A stretch of DNA of 64,000 nt from Salinimonas marina (GTDB taxonomy: Bacteria > Pseudomonadota > Gammaproteobacteria > Enterobacterales > Alteromonadaceae). Position numbers and translations under genes: made by a program. This document shows, in pieces, positions 18,329 through 28,255 of the stretch; position 1 is the first letter of the stretch; every line of letters begins with the position of its first letter. The stretch is taken from positions 3,284,501 through 3,348,500 of the forward strand of contig NZ_CP064795.1 of NCBI RefSeq assembly GCF_015644725.1. The letters run 5' to 3'. A model generated the notes under the pieces. It searched no databases and was not told the DNA's origin. It was given only the letters and a program-made list of their open reading frames with translations.

Positions 18329-19705
18329 ATGGATTGGGTGTCGATCATCCCCCCACTCGTTGCCATTTTTGTGGTCTTCTGGAAAAAAGAAGTCATTATG
18401 GCTTTGCTGATGGCTGTATTGTGCTCTGAAGCCCTGATTGTTATGCAGGCCGCCCCGGGGCAGATACTGCTGGCGCCGATTAATTCGATGGAGCGTGTTA
18501 TTGAAGTGGCCGCCAGCCCGGGCAATACCCGAATTTTGCTGTTTTCGGTACTGGTGGGAGCCTTGCTTGCCTATATCCGGGATTCAGGCGGGGTTACCGC
18601 CACCGTTAACTGGCTGATTGGTAAAGGCGTGGCCAAAAGTCGTCGGCAGGTTGGCGGGTTGACCATGTTTACCGGCATCGCGGTGTTTATCGAGTCTAAT
18701 TTAAGCGTACTGACCGCCGGCATCTTTGCGCGCGGTTTGTTTGATAAATTTAAAATGAGCCGGGCGCGCCTGGCCTATATTATCGACAGTACCAGTGCCC
18801 CGGTATGTATTCTGATTTTGCTCAATGGCTGGGGCGCCTTTGTACTGGGGATGCTGGATACGTATGATTTACCGGAATCGTCTGTCAGTATTTTGTGGGG
18901 TTCGGTGCCACTGAACTTTTATGCCCTTATCACCCTGGCGATTGTGACTTATACCATTGTGAAAGATAAAGTACATGGGCCTATGGCCAAAGAAGAGTCG
19001 CTGCAGGCGCAGGCCGAGACCCCGTTGGAAACCACTCCCGCGACCAAAGCCCGCTTTATGCTGATCCCTTTAGTGGTGATGGTCGCCAGCATGGTAGGCT
19101 TTATGTTCTGGACCGGCGATGGAGTGCTGGCCGAAGGCAGTGGTAGTAAGTCGGTGTTGTACGCCACCGTGCTGGCGACCGCCGTGGCTTATTTATTATT
19201 GATATCTCACCGCCAGTTTACCCACCAACAAGCGGTTAAAACCGGCTTCAAGGGCATGGGCGAGTTGCTGCCACTGGTTACCATTGTGTTGTTGTCGCTG
19301 ACCTTAGGCAGTAGTTTGAAAATCCTGGGCACGGGTGTGTTTGTATCAGGGATTGTGGGTGAGTATCTGCCGCTGGTGCTGATTGTGCCGATGCTATTTT
19401 TAGCCGGGGCGGTAATGTCGTTTACCACCGGCACCTCCTGGGGCACGTTTGCCATTCTGATCCCTATCGGGGTGCCTTTAATAGAAACCCTGGGGCTGCC
19501 ACCTTCGTTGGTTATCGCCGCGATTCTGGGAGGCGGGATTTTTGGTGACCATTGTTCACCTATCTCTGATACCTCAGCGGTATCCTCCATCGCCGCTGGG
19601 TGCGACCTGCTTACTCATGTTCGCACTCAGCTACCCTATGCACTGGTTGCCGGTTCGTTGACCCTGGTGGCCTATGTGATTGCCAGTATTGTTATGATTG
19701 GATAG
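18329..19705 (+). CDS. NhaC-type Na+/H+ antiporter family protein
   Basis: 458-residue inner-membrane protein with about 11-12 membrane segments. The family signature is clear near the C terminus: MSFTTGTSWGTFAILIPIG and GGGIFGDHCSPISDTSAVSS, with charged residues inside the membrane. NhaC-type proteins exchange sodium for protons, though many relatives carry organic acids or amines, so the substrate stays open. The gene ends four bases before a gamma-glutamyltransferase lipoprotein, whose start (19710) lies directly behind the stop. That tight pairing suggests the carrier may import a product released by the periplasmic transferase. Confidence 0.8.
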   Translation: MDWVSIIPPLVAIFVVFWKKEVIMALLMAVLCSEALIVMQAAPGQILLAPINSMERVIEVAASPGNTRILLFSVLVGALLAYIRDSGGVTATVNWLIGKGVAKSRRQVGGLTMFTGIAVFIESNLSVLTAGIFARGLFDKFKMSRARLAYIIDSTSAPVCILILLNGWGAFVLGMLDTYDLPESSVSILWGSVPLNFYALITLAIVTYTIVKDKVHGPMAKEESLQAQAETPLETTPATKARFMLIPLVVMVASMVGFMFWTGDGVLAEGSGSKSVLYATVLATAVAYLLLISHRQFTHQQAVKTGFKGMGELLPLVTIVLLSLTLGSSLKILGTGVFVSGIVGEYLPLVLIVPMLFLAGAVMSFTTGTSWGTFAILIPIGVPLIETLGLPPSLVIAAILGGGIFGDHCSPISDTSAVSSIAAGCDLLTHVRTQLPYALVAGSLTLVAYVIASIVMIG

Positions 19706-19709
19706 ATTT

Positions 19710-21392
19710 ATGCGTCATTTATTATGGATAATCGTATTTGTTGTGGTCAGTGGCTGTGCACAACAGCCTGACACATCCTCTTCCCCGGGTAATGCACAAG
19801 CGGTTGCTGCCCCTGATACCTTCAGTGCCAACGCCGCTATGGCGGTATTACAGGACGGTGGCAACGCGGTGGATGCTGCTATTGCCACTCAGTTTGTGCT
19901 GGCGGTGACGCTGCCTGAAGCGGGTAATATTGGTGGCGGCGGCTTTATGACCCTGGTTCATGAAGGCGAGACTGATTTTCTGGATTTCAGGGAAATGGCG
20001 CCAGGCAAGGCCAGTCGCGATATGTATCTGGATGACAACGGCAAGGTGAAACCTCACGACTCTTTGTATGGGGTGCGTGCCTCTGGGGTCCCGGGCTCAG
20101 TCGCCGGCATGTGGGCCGCGCATCAAAAATACGGCAGTCTGCCCTGGCGCCGACTGGTGCAGCCAGCGGTCGATTTGGCCGAACAAGGCTTTGTGGTGCC
20201 CGAAAAACTGGCGGGTAACATCAACCAGTTTATCCAAAAAAGTCGCGAAAAGAATCTAATCAACAACTTTACCGCGTATTTTGGCCATGCTACTGCCGGC
20301 TCGACCCTGGTGCAGCCTGAGCTTGCCGCGACCTTAAAACGCATACGTGATGAAGGTAAAGCTGGCTTTTACGAGGGCGAAACCGCCCGGATGCTGGCTG
20401 ACTTTATGCAGCAGCATGATGGACTGATTACCGAGGACGATTTGAGCCGCTATCAGGCTATCTGGCGTGAACCGGTAACCTTCCGCTGGCAAGGTTATAC
20501 CCTGGTCACCGCGCCCCCTCCCAGTTCCGGTGGCATCGCCGTGGCGCAGTGGCTGGGCATGTTTGCACAGGCTCAGCAAGATATGGAGCCAGCTGACCAC
20601 AATAGTGTGAAATACATTCATTTGTTATCAGAAATCGGCAAGCGGGTTTTTGCCGATCGAGCGAAATATCTCGGCGACCCGGATTTTATTGATGTGCCCA
20701 TGGCGGCGCTTATCGATGATGACTATATTGCCCGGCGTGCCGGTGAGGTGAATCCTGATACTATTTCTGACAGCGATAGCATCGAGCCTGGTTTAACTGA
20801 AAGCGAGCAAACCACCCATTTTAGTATTGTGGATCAGTGGGGCAACGCGGTGGCAATCACCACCACCCTGAACCTGGGCTTTGGCAGTGGCATGGTGGTC
20901 ACCGACGCCGGCTTTTTACTGAATGACGAAATGGACGATTTTAGCGCCAAGGCCGGAGTCCCCAATTTTTTTGGTGCGGTGGGCGGTAAAGCCAATGAAA
21001 TTCAGCCCTACAAACGCATGTTATCTTCCATGAGCCCGACGGTGGTATTGGATGCAGAGCAAGATGTCGCTCTGGTTACCGGATCGCCGGGGGGCACCAC
21101 CATTATCTCATCGGTAACCCAGTCGGTATTAAATGCGCTGCATTTTGATATGAGTGCTGAGCAGGCGGTGAATGCGCCTCGTTTTCATCATCAGCTATGG
21201 CCTGAAAACACGATTCGGATGCATACCGGCATTGCTACGGACAAACAGCAGCAATTAAAACAGCTGGGCTACACCCTTAAACAACAGCCCTTCGGTGATT
21301 TGCAGCTTATTAAACGCACCTCCCAGGGTCTGGAAGCCGCTTCACAGCGAAGCGGACGGGGCTTGAGTCTGGTGGAAGAAGCCGCGCAGTGA
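19710..21392 (+). CDS. ggt: Gamma-glutamyltransferase, lipoprotein form
   Basis: 560-residue precursor of an N-terminal nucleophile hydrolase. It begins MRHLLWIIVFVVVSGCAQQP, with lipobox VSGC, so it should be anchored in the periplasm or outer membrane. GGGGFMTLVHEGETDFLDFRE and PPPSSGGIAVAQWLG are family blocks. TTHFSIVDQWGNAVA holds the threonine at which the precursor cleaves itself into large and small subunits, and SPGGTTIISSV belongs to the small subunit. It cleaves or transfers gamma-glutamyl groups, for example from glutathione. The start at 19710 is four bases after the NhaC-type stop, indicating co-transcription. Confidence 0.92.
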   Translation: MRHLLWIIVFVVVSGCAQQPDTSSSPGNAQAVAAPDTFSANAAMAVLQDGGNAVDAAIATQFVLAVTLPEAGNIGGGGFMTLVHEGETDFLDFREMAPGKASRDMYLDDNGKVKPHDSLYGVRASGVPGSVAGMWAAHQKYGSLPWRRLVQPAVDLAEQGFVVPEKLAGNINQFIQKSREKNLINNFTAYFGHATAGSTLVQPELAATLKRIRDEGKAGFYEGETARMLADFMQQHDGLITEDDLSRYQAIWREPVTFRWQGYTLVTAPPPSSGGIAVAQWLGMFAQAQQDMEPADHNSVKYIHLLSEIGKRVFADRAKYLGDPDFIDVPMAALIDDDYIARRAGEVNPDTISDSDSIEPGLTESEQTTHFSIVDQWGNAVAITTTLNLGFGSGMVVTDAGFLLNDEMDDFSAKAGVPNFFGAVGGKANEIQPYKRMLSSMSPTVVLDAEQDVALVTGSPGGTTIISSVTQSVLNALHFDMSAEQAVNAPRFHHQLWPENTIRMHTGIATDKQQQLKQLGYTLKQQPFGDLQLIKRTSQGLEAASQRSGRGLSLVEEAAQ

Positions 21393-21421
21393 CCAGCCTC
21401 TGCGCGGCCCGCTCAGCGGGC
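21381..21421. terminator. GC-rich hairpins between convergent ggt and VOC genes
   Basis: Stem GCCGCGCAG (21381-21389) / CTGCGCGGC (21400-21408) spans the ggt stop codon, and an overlapping small hairpin GCCCGC-TCA-GCGGGC lies at 21407-21421. No T-tract follows on either strand, so termination is only a guess. Confidence 0.35.
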
Positions 21422-21829
21422 AAATAGCTGTTTAGCATCAGCAAATGCTTTAAATTCCAGAGCATTACCGGCCGGGTCCAGTAAAAACATGGTGGCCTGC
21501 TCACCCGGCTGGTCTTTAAAACGAATATAGGGTTTGATAATAAAGCGCTGTCCGGCGTCTTCCAGGCGGGCAGCCAGCTGTTGCCACTGCGCCATGGTCA
21601 GCACCACCCCAAAATGCGGCACCGGCACGGCCTGCGCATCGACCTGATTAGGGCTCAAGCGTGCTGGCATGCTGGCAACTTTGTGGGTGACTAACTGGTG
21701 GCCAAAAAAATTCCAGTCAATCCATTCGCTATCACTGCGACCCTGTTCGCAGCCAAAAAGATCGCCGTAAAACTGCTGAGCCGCAGTAAGATCGTTAACC
21801 GGAATGGCCAGATGAAACGGCTGCACCAT
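21413..21829 (-). CDS. VOC-superfamily protein
   Basis: 138-residue vicinal oxygen chelate protein. It starts MVQPFHLAIPVNDLTAAQQFYGDLFGCEQGR, of which the first His is a likely metal ligand, and ends FLLDPAGNALEFKAF with the usual C-terminal glutamate. The central block HFGVVLTMAQWQQLA is also typical. Proteins of this subgroup are annotated as glyoxalase or dioxygenase-like without proven substrates. It lies nine bases downstream of the aldehyde dehydrogenase gene on the same strand, so the two form a transcription unit, perhaps for aldehyde detoxification. Confidence 0.8.
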   Translation of the reverse strand: MVQPFHLAIPVNDLTAAQQFYGDLFGCEQGRSDSEWIDWNFFGHQLVTHKVASMPARLSPNQVDAQAVPVPHFGVVLTMAQWQQLAARLEDAGQRFIIKPYIRFKDQPGEQATMFLLDPAGNALEFKAFADAKQLFAR

Positions 21830-21838
21830 ATTTTTCTC

Positions 21839-23254
21839 CTATAAAAGCTTTTTCAATATTGCCAGTTTAAATGACGAAAATGGCGCATAGCGCACGGCCA
21901 CATCCAGCCAGAACTTTCTGATCATTACCGATTTTTTATGGCTTAGCTGGGCAAACCCAGCGTGTCCGTGATATTGCCCCATGCCGCTGGTTCCCACCCC
22001 GCCAAAAGGCAAATTCGCATTGGTCATAAACATCATAATATCATTGACACACACGCTACCTGCGCTCACCTTACGAATAACCCGCTGCTCCAGCTTGCTA
22101 TCGTTAGTAAATAAGTACAAAGCCAGAGGCTTAGCGCGCTGACGGATAAAATCCAGACTTTCAGAAATTTGGGTGGTGGTCAGAACCGGCAACAACGGGC
22201 CAAAAATTTCTTCCTGCATTATCGGGCTGTCAGCATCGGGATCCAAAACAATGGTGGGCCCGATTTTGTGTTCCTGCGGATCGGTTTCGCCACCAAAATA
22301 CAGTTGCTGATTTTCCAGATAACCACATAATCGATCAAAATGATGGCGATTGATGATTTTCCCATAATCCGGGCTTTGCAATGGCTGACGGGTGTATTGG
22401 GCTCGAATTTCTTTTTTCAAAGCTTTGAGCAGGGCGTCTTTAACACATTCTTCCACAATAATGTAATCAGGGGCGACACAGGTCTGCCCGGCGTTCATCC
22501 ATTTGCCCCACACAATACGGCGGGCGGCGACCTCCACGTCGGCGGAGCGTTCTACCAGACAGGGGCTTTTACCGCCCAGTTCAAGGGTGACCGGGGTCAA
22601 ATGCTGGCTGGCAGCCTGCATCACAATTTTACCCACCGCTTCACCACCGGTATAGAAAATATGATCCCAGGATTGGGCCAGCAGATCCGTCGTTTCTGCT
22701 TTACCGCCTTCGATCACAGCGATCGCCGTGTTGTCAAGATACCTGGGGATAAGTTTTTTTATCAGGCTCGAAGTCGCCGGCGCCAGTTCCGACGGTTTCA
22801 ATAATACACAGTTGCCCGCGGCTATCGCCGCAATGCAGGGCGCCAGCGTCAGTTGCAGCGGATAATTCCAGGCGCCTATCACCAGCACACACCCCAACGG
22901 TTCGTAAAAAACCGCGCTACTGCCCGGCTGGGCGATCAGGGGGGTAGGCACTTTATGTGGCCGCATCCACTTTTTGAGATGACGCAAGGTATGTTTGATA
23001 TCGGTCAGTAAAAAACCAATCTCAGAGGTCCATGCTTCGGTTTTAGACTTTCCAAGGTCTTGATATAACGCGGTTATTAGTTCATCGGTGTGATGCTTTA
23101 ATAAACTTTCTAACGCGCTTAACTGAGCCCGGCGCCACGGTAGAGTACGGGTACGGTCGCTGGCGAAACTTTGTCTGAGTTGCGCTAATACCTGGGGCGC
23201 TGAAAAGCCGTCCTGATTATCAAAAGAAGCAGAATCTGCTGAAGCATAAGACAT
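21839..23254 (-). CDS. Aldehyde dehydrogenase, coniferyl-aldehyde-type
   Basis: 471-residue NAD(P)-dependent aldehyde dehydrogenase. The catalytic glutamate is in TLELGGKSPC and the catalytic cysteine in NAGQTCVAPDY. YNYPLQLTL-type sequence (WNYPLQLTLAP) and FGPLLPVL are further landmarks. The short N terminus and a hydrophobic C-terminal end put it with class 3/coniferyl-aldehyde dehydrogenases, which oxidise medium to long or aromatic aldehydes to acids. It is the first gene of a pair with the VOC protein. The purA terminator lies about 80 bp upstream, so it has its own promoter. Confidence 0.9.
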   Translation of the reverse strand: MSYASADSASFDNQDGFSAPQVLAQLRQSFASDRTRTLPWRRAQLSALESLLKHHTDELITALYQDLGKSKTEAWTSEIGFLLTDIKHTLRHLKKWMRPHKVPTPLIAQPGSSAVFYEPLGCVLVIGAWNYPLQLTLAPCIAAIAAGNCVLLKPSELAPATSSLIKKLIPRYLDNTAIAVIEGGKAETTDLLAQSWDHIFYTGGEAVGKIVMQAASQHLTPVTLELGGKSPCLVERSADVEVAARRIVWGKWMNAGQTCVAPDYIIVEECVKDALLKALKKEIRAQYTRQPLQSPDYGKIINRHHFDRLCGYLENQQLYFGGETDPQEHKIGPTIVLDPDADSPIMQEEIFGPLLPVLTTTQISESLDFIRQRAKPLALYLFTNDSKLEQRVIRKVSAGSVCVNDIMMFMTNANLPFGGVGTSGMGQYHGHAGFAQLSHKKSVMIRKFWLDVAVRYAPFSSFKLAILKKLL

Positions 23255-23332
23255 TGTGGGGCGCCGCCAAAAGAGTATTTTCAGCAGTATATCAAAGCGG
23301 AGTCAGCAAAGAAGGGCTGGGCGTTAATAAGC

Positions 23333-23366
23333 CCAAAATAACACAGCCTGCAAGGAGCAGGCTGTG
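23333..23366 (-). terminator. Intrinsic terminator of purA
   Basis: On the minus strand the hairpin CACAGCCTGC-TCCTT-GCAGGCTGTG (23366-23342) is followed by TTATTTT. The ten-pair perfect stem begins 24 bases after the purA stop. Confidence 0.9.
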
Positions 23367-23390
23367 GATAACTTTTTGGATAAAGTGTGA

Positions 23391-24722
<1,332 letters not shown>

Positions 24723-24850
24723 CTATCAAAGATCGCCATCGCTGATCATCTCTTTTTATGCGCAATTTATAGACAGGCCTTCACTGCCGGCGGCCGCCAA
24801 CGCCGGACTAATATTCGAAAACGACCAGAATTCATTGTGTTGGAAGACTT

Positions 24851-25054
24851 TCAGGGCCACAAATAATACAAACTTACCAGCCCGACAATCACCATAATTC
24901 CGCCGTATTTTTGTAACGAAGCCGCGCGCTGCTGACTCAACTGCAGCAAAAATAAGCGCCAGCGGTTAGGCATACAGAACGGGCCTAAGCCTTCCAGCAC
25001 CAATACCAGGGCGATTACCAAGGCCAATAAATGAAGGGGGCTAAGGGTATCCAA
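24851..25054 (-). CDS. DUF2065 small membrane protein
   Basis: 67-residue protein with two hydrophobic segments (about residues 6-25 and 48-66) separated by a basic loop, FCMPNRWRLFLLQLSQQ. This is the DUF2065 pattern, usually found between hflC and purA; its function is unknown. It begins two bases before the end of the upstream kynureninase-like gene region (stop at 25056), so the two are likely co-transcribed. The position ahead of purA is the conserved one even though hflKC is not here. Confidence 0.85.
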   Translation of the reverse strand: MDTLSPLHLLALVIALVLVLEGLGPFCMPNRWRLFLLQLSQQRAASLQKYGGIMVIVGLVSLYYLWP

Positions 25055-25055
25055 A

Positions 25056-26207
25056 TCAGCTTAAATCCACAGCAAGGGTGTCCAGGCTATGATACAAACC
25101 AAATCCAAAGCGTAAGCGGCGATCGCGGTAATCGGTCAGAATTCCTTTGCCACGCAGCTGCTCGGATAGGGCTTTTGCGCTTTGCGCCTCCGCCAGTTCA
25201 AAAGTTAAAAAATGACCGCGACAGTTTTCATCGTCGATCAGCAATGAAGACCGGTTTAATTGCGGATGGGACTGGGCATCCAGTAATTCTAAAAACCGCT
25301 GTTGCAGCTGCTTGATATACCTATTGATGCGCTCCACACTGAGACCTTCTTCAGCAAACAGGGTAAACACCGCCCGCAGTCGATACAGTGCACAAAAATC
25401 CATGGTGGCGCCGGCAAACTGCATTCCGTTTTTCGCATAGGTCACTGCATCGGCACGAGGGCTTGCCAGTTCACCAAATTCAGCATACCAGCCGGTATAC
25501 ACCGGTCGTAAGGTATTATTTGGCGGTACATGGGCAAAGCAGGCCCCCTCGCCCGCCTGAGCATATTTGTAGGCGCCCGCCAAATAAAACACCCGATGAG
25601 CAATGGGCGCCAGGTCTGTAGGCAGGGCCATAAAGCCATGATAGCCATCAATAACAATGATGGTGTCGGAGGAGGTCACCGCTTCCACAATTTGCTCCAG
25701 ATGTTCCACTACCCAGCCTGAGTTGAAGAACACCTGGCTGACCAAAATCATGTCCCAGTGGTGTTGTTGTATTTGCCCGATAAAACGGTCTGTGAAACTG
25801 GCAAATGGCTGGGCAGGCTCCCGATGACATTGCAACTGACCGGTTTCTTCCAGTCGCTGCAGCTGCCGGCTGGCGCTATGAAATTCACTGTCGGTAGTAA
25901 GGAGACGCACCTGGCGACTAAAATCCAGGCAACTTAGCAGCCGGCTCACCAACTCATGGGTATTCGGGGCAAATACAATTTGTTCCGGGGCCCCGGTATT
26001 GAGGGTCTCACTAATAAAATGCTGAGTCTGGGGGACCACATCGCTGAAGAAGAATGCCCATTTTTCGTCGGCCAGTCTGGCGCTGTCATCCCAGTAAGCT
26101 AGCATCGCTTCCCGGGTCACATCGGGCCAAAAATAATGACTATGACAGGCAAAATGTTGTTTTCCTGAATGTGCGTTCAGATAACGCTGATAAAAGTGCT
26201 GATACAT
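25056..26207 (-). CDS. Kynureninase-like class V PLP enzyme
   Basis: 383-residue fold-type I PLP enzyme of aminotransferase class V, close in pattern to kynureninases. The aldimine lysine is in LAGAYKYAQAGEG, with the conserved Asp-His of IVIDGYHGFMALP before it. VFFNSGWVVEHL and YTGWYAEFGELASP are further family blocks. No other tryptophan-degradation gene is nearby, so a different substrate is possible. It sits directly upstream of DUF2065 and purA, in the slot where hflC normally lies, which suggests a local rearrangement. Confidence 0.75.
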   Translation of the reverse strand: MYQHFYQRYLNAHSGKQHFACHSHYFWPDVTREAMLAYWDDSARLADEKWAFFFSDVVPQTQHFISETLNTGAPEQIVFAPNTHELVSRLLSCLDFSRQVRLLTTDSEFHSASRQLQRLEETGQLQCHREPAQPFASFTDRFIGQIQQHHWDMILVSQVFFNSGWVVEHLEQIVEAVTSSDTIIVIDGYHGFMALPTDLAPIAHRVFYLAGAYKYAQAGEGACFAHVPPNNTLRPVYTGWYAEFGELASPRADAVTYAKNGMQFAGATMDFCALYRLRAVFTLFAEEGLSVERINRYIKQLQQRFLELLDAQSHPQLNRSSLLIDDENCRGHFLTFELAEAQSAKALSEQLRGKGILTDYRDRRLRFGFGLYHSLDTLAVDLS

Positions 26208-26385
26208 ATCGGCAATGATTCTGTGCTTACTTTTTGTGCCAATGTAGCAGAGTCTGTTGAAGGTGAGTAGACGCTACGGCCAAAAAGCATAATCAGGGAC
26301 AACTACGACCAGTAATAAGGGGATGCCGTCGACGACCTTTTTCTGCTATAAATGAATATCAGAATACAGCCAGGCAGACATAGCA

Positions 26386-26820
26386 ATGAGATTTCCCACC
26401 TATGGGCAATATGCGCTGGATGTCTCGGGAAACATGCTGGAAGTTTACGCTACGGGCGCATGGACTCGGGCCACCACAGAAGCAGCAATTGAAGAAATTT
26501 ATGCACTGCTTCCAAAATTCAACCAGCAGCCATGGGGTGCCCTACTGGATGGCCGGCGCTGGGTGCTGACCACACCGGAGTGTCAAAATCGGATGGCTGA
26601 GGCCATTTTGCACTGTATCGACCATGGACTCTCCCGTTCAGCCTATGTGCTGGACCCCGGCATGGTGAAACGTGCCCAACTGGAACGTACTTACCCTAAT
26701 ACCACTGCCGATTATCAGCGTAATTATTTTCAAAGCTATTTTGCCGCGCTGAACTGGCTTCACACCGAAGGCTTTTGCCCCTACCGGGTCGCCGACCCGG
26801 TGGCCGACGACATCAGCTAG
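26386..26820 (+). CDS. STAS/SpoIIAA-like small protein, unknown function
   Basis: 144 residues. The alternation of short strands and helices (LEVYATGAWTRATTEAAIEEI, then WGALLDGRRWVLTT, then SAYVLDPGMVKRAQ) resembles SpoIIAA/STAS-like single-domain proteins found widely in Alteromonadales. There is no signal peptide or membrane segment. The resemblance is by pattern only, and no partner or role can be named. It has its own ATG at 26386, lies between divergent and convergent neighbours, and is probably monocistronic. Confidence 0.6.
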   Translation: MRFPTYGQYALDVSGNMLEVYATGAWTRATTEAAIEEIYALLPKFNQQPWGALLDGRRWVLTTPECQNRMAEAILHCIDHGLSRSAYVLDPGMVKRAQLERTYPNTTADYQRNYFQSYFAALNWLHTEGFCPYRVADPVADDIS

Positions 26821-26861
26821 GCTGTAACGGATGGGGCGAACCCACTGGTTAATGGATTGAA

Positions 26862-27722
26862 TTAATAGAGCAAGCTGTAAACTTTACGCCGATACAGGGA
26901 TTTGAGCGGATCGCCATCGGCCAGTGCATTGATCATATCCAGCATGCGCTTTTTGGCATCGCCAAAATTCAAATCAGTAAGTAACACGGTATGCAACAAT
27001 TCCAGCGCTTCATCGGCTTTGTGGGCCTGTTGCAGTTGTACCGCCAAATCGATTTTAAGCTGCAAATCATCCGGGTTTTGCGCCACCTCTTGCTGTAATT
27101 GTTTCAGCTCCGGCGACTCTGCGGCCTGTTCGGCCAGCTCTACCTTACTCATCATGCTTTGATAACGGGCATCCTGATCGACCATCCGAATCTGGCTCAG
27201 CTCGGTTTTCGCCTGGGCGATGGAGCCGGTTTCTATCAGGCAATCAATATACATATACCGCGCATCGATATTATCCGGACTGAGATCTACCGCTTGTTTA
27301 GCCAGCGGAAATGCACTTTGATAATCGCCCTGCTGCACCAGCTCGGCGGCTTTTTGCAATTCTTCATCACCCGGCTGCGGTAAATATTTCGCCAGCAATT
27401 CACGAATATGGCTTTCGGTCTGCATACCGGCAAAACCATCTACAGGCTGACCATCTTTAACCAGCATCACGGTGGGCAGATTACGAATACCAAATTGTGC
27501 GGCGATTTCCTGTTGTTGCTCACAGTCTACCCGGGCCAGGATCATATCATTGGGGTATTCTCCCGCAATGCGTTCCAGCATTGGCATCAGGTCTTTACAG
27601 GGTTCGCACCAGGCGGCCCAGAAATCGACCATCACCAATTTTTCCTGCGACTGCTGTAAAATTACCTGCTGAAAATTTTCAACGGTAATATCAACGACGT
27701 TTGTCTGTCCCATTGTTTCCAT
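26862..27722 (-). CDS. CnoX/YbbN-like thioredoxin-TPR chaperedoxin
   Basis: 286-residue cytoplasmic protein with an N-terminal thioredoxin domain (about residues 8-115) and a C-terminal TPR-like helical region. The active site reads WCEPC (Cys39, Cys42), so both cysteines are kept, unlike E. coli CnoX where the first is lost. FGIRNLPTVMLVKDG gives the cis-proline. CnoX-type proteins protect unfolded substrates during oxidative or chlorine stress and pass them to GroEL or DnaK. With CEPC present, thiol-disulfide reductase activity is plausible. MGQTN, three codons in, is an alternative start. Confidence 0.88.
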   Translation of the reverse strand: METMGQTNVVDITVENFQQVILQQSQEKLVMVDFWAAWCEPCKDLMPMLERIAGEYPNDMILARVDCEQQQEIAAQFGIRNLPTVMLVKDGQPVDGFAGMQTESHIRELLAKYLPQPGDEELQKAAELVQQGDYQSAFPLAKQAVDLSPDNIDARYMYIDCLIETGSIAQAKTELSQIRMVDQDARYQSMMSKVELAEQAAESPELKQLQQEVAQNPDDLQLKIDLAVQLQQAHKADEALELLHTVLLTDLNFGDAKKRMLDMINALADGDPLKSLYRRKVYSLLY

Positions 27723-27904
27723 TATCTATGCCCGTGAATGATGTATTTGTTTCCAGATATGGGGGATCCTCCTGAAAAAAACAAGCAACAAAAAGATTCT
27801 GTGTCCGGCTGCCATGATTACCTTTTCGCCATGGCCATGGGTTGCAATCCTGGCTGGCCGCCTTTACAGTTTACATCTTATTTACAATGTGCGAGTAAGC
27901 TGTC

Positions 27905-28252
27905 ATGGCACCGTCACGCTTTGCTTCATTCAAAGAGTTTTACCCTTATTATTTAAGCGAGCATCAGAATGCTGCCTGCCGCCAATTACACTTTATCGGC
28001 TCCTGGCTGGTGCTGGCGGTAATCGGGTGGGCGACGGTGGTGCAATCTGCCGGTCTGTTATTACTGGTGCCGGTTATCGGTTATGCTTTTGCCTGGATGG
28101 GTCATTTCTTTTTTGAAAAAAACCGGCCAGCCACCTTCTCCTACCCATTTTACAGTCTGGCCGGTGACTGGGTCATGTTTAAGGATATTTTGCTACAACG
28201 AATTTCGCTCAAAGGTCATCATTATGACAAGTTACATTCTCAACAAGGATAA
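27905..28252 (+). CDS. Mpo1-like (DUF962) membrane protein
   Basis: 115-residue protein with two to three hydrophobic segments. The family pattern is FKEFYPYYLSEHQNAACRQLHFIGSW, with HxxxxxRxxHFxG-type histidines, and later WMGHFFFEKNRPATF. Yeast Mpo1 is a dioxygenase acting in alpha-oxidation of 2-hydroxy fatty acids, using conserved histidines that are also visible here. Whether bacterial members share this reaction is not settled. It ends three bases before the S9 peptidase ATG, so the two genes are in one unit. Confidence 0.8.
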   Translation: MAPSRFASFKEFYPYYLSEHQNAACRQLHFIGSWLVLAVIGWATVVQSAGLLLLVPVIGYAFAWMGHFFFEKNRPATFSYPFYSLAGDWVMFKDILLQRISLKGHHYDKLHSQQG

Positions 28253-28255
28253 CCC

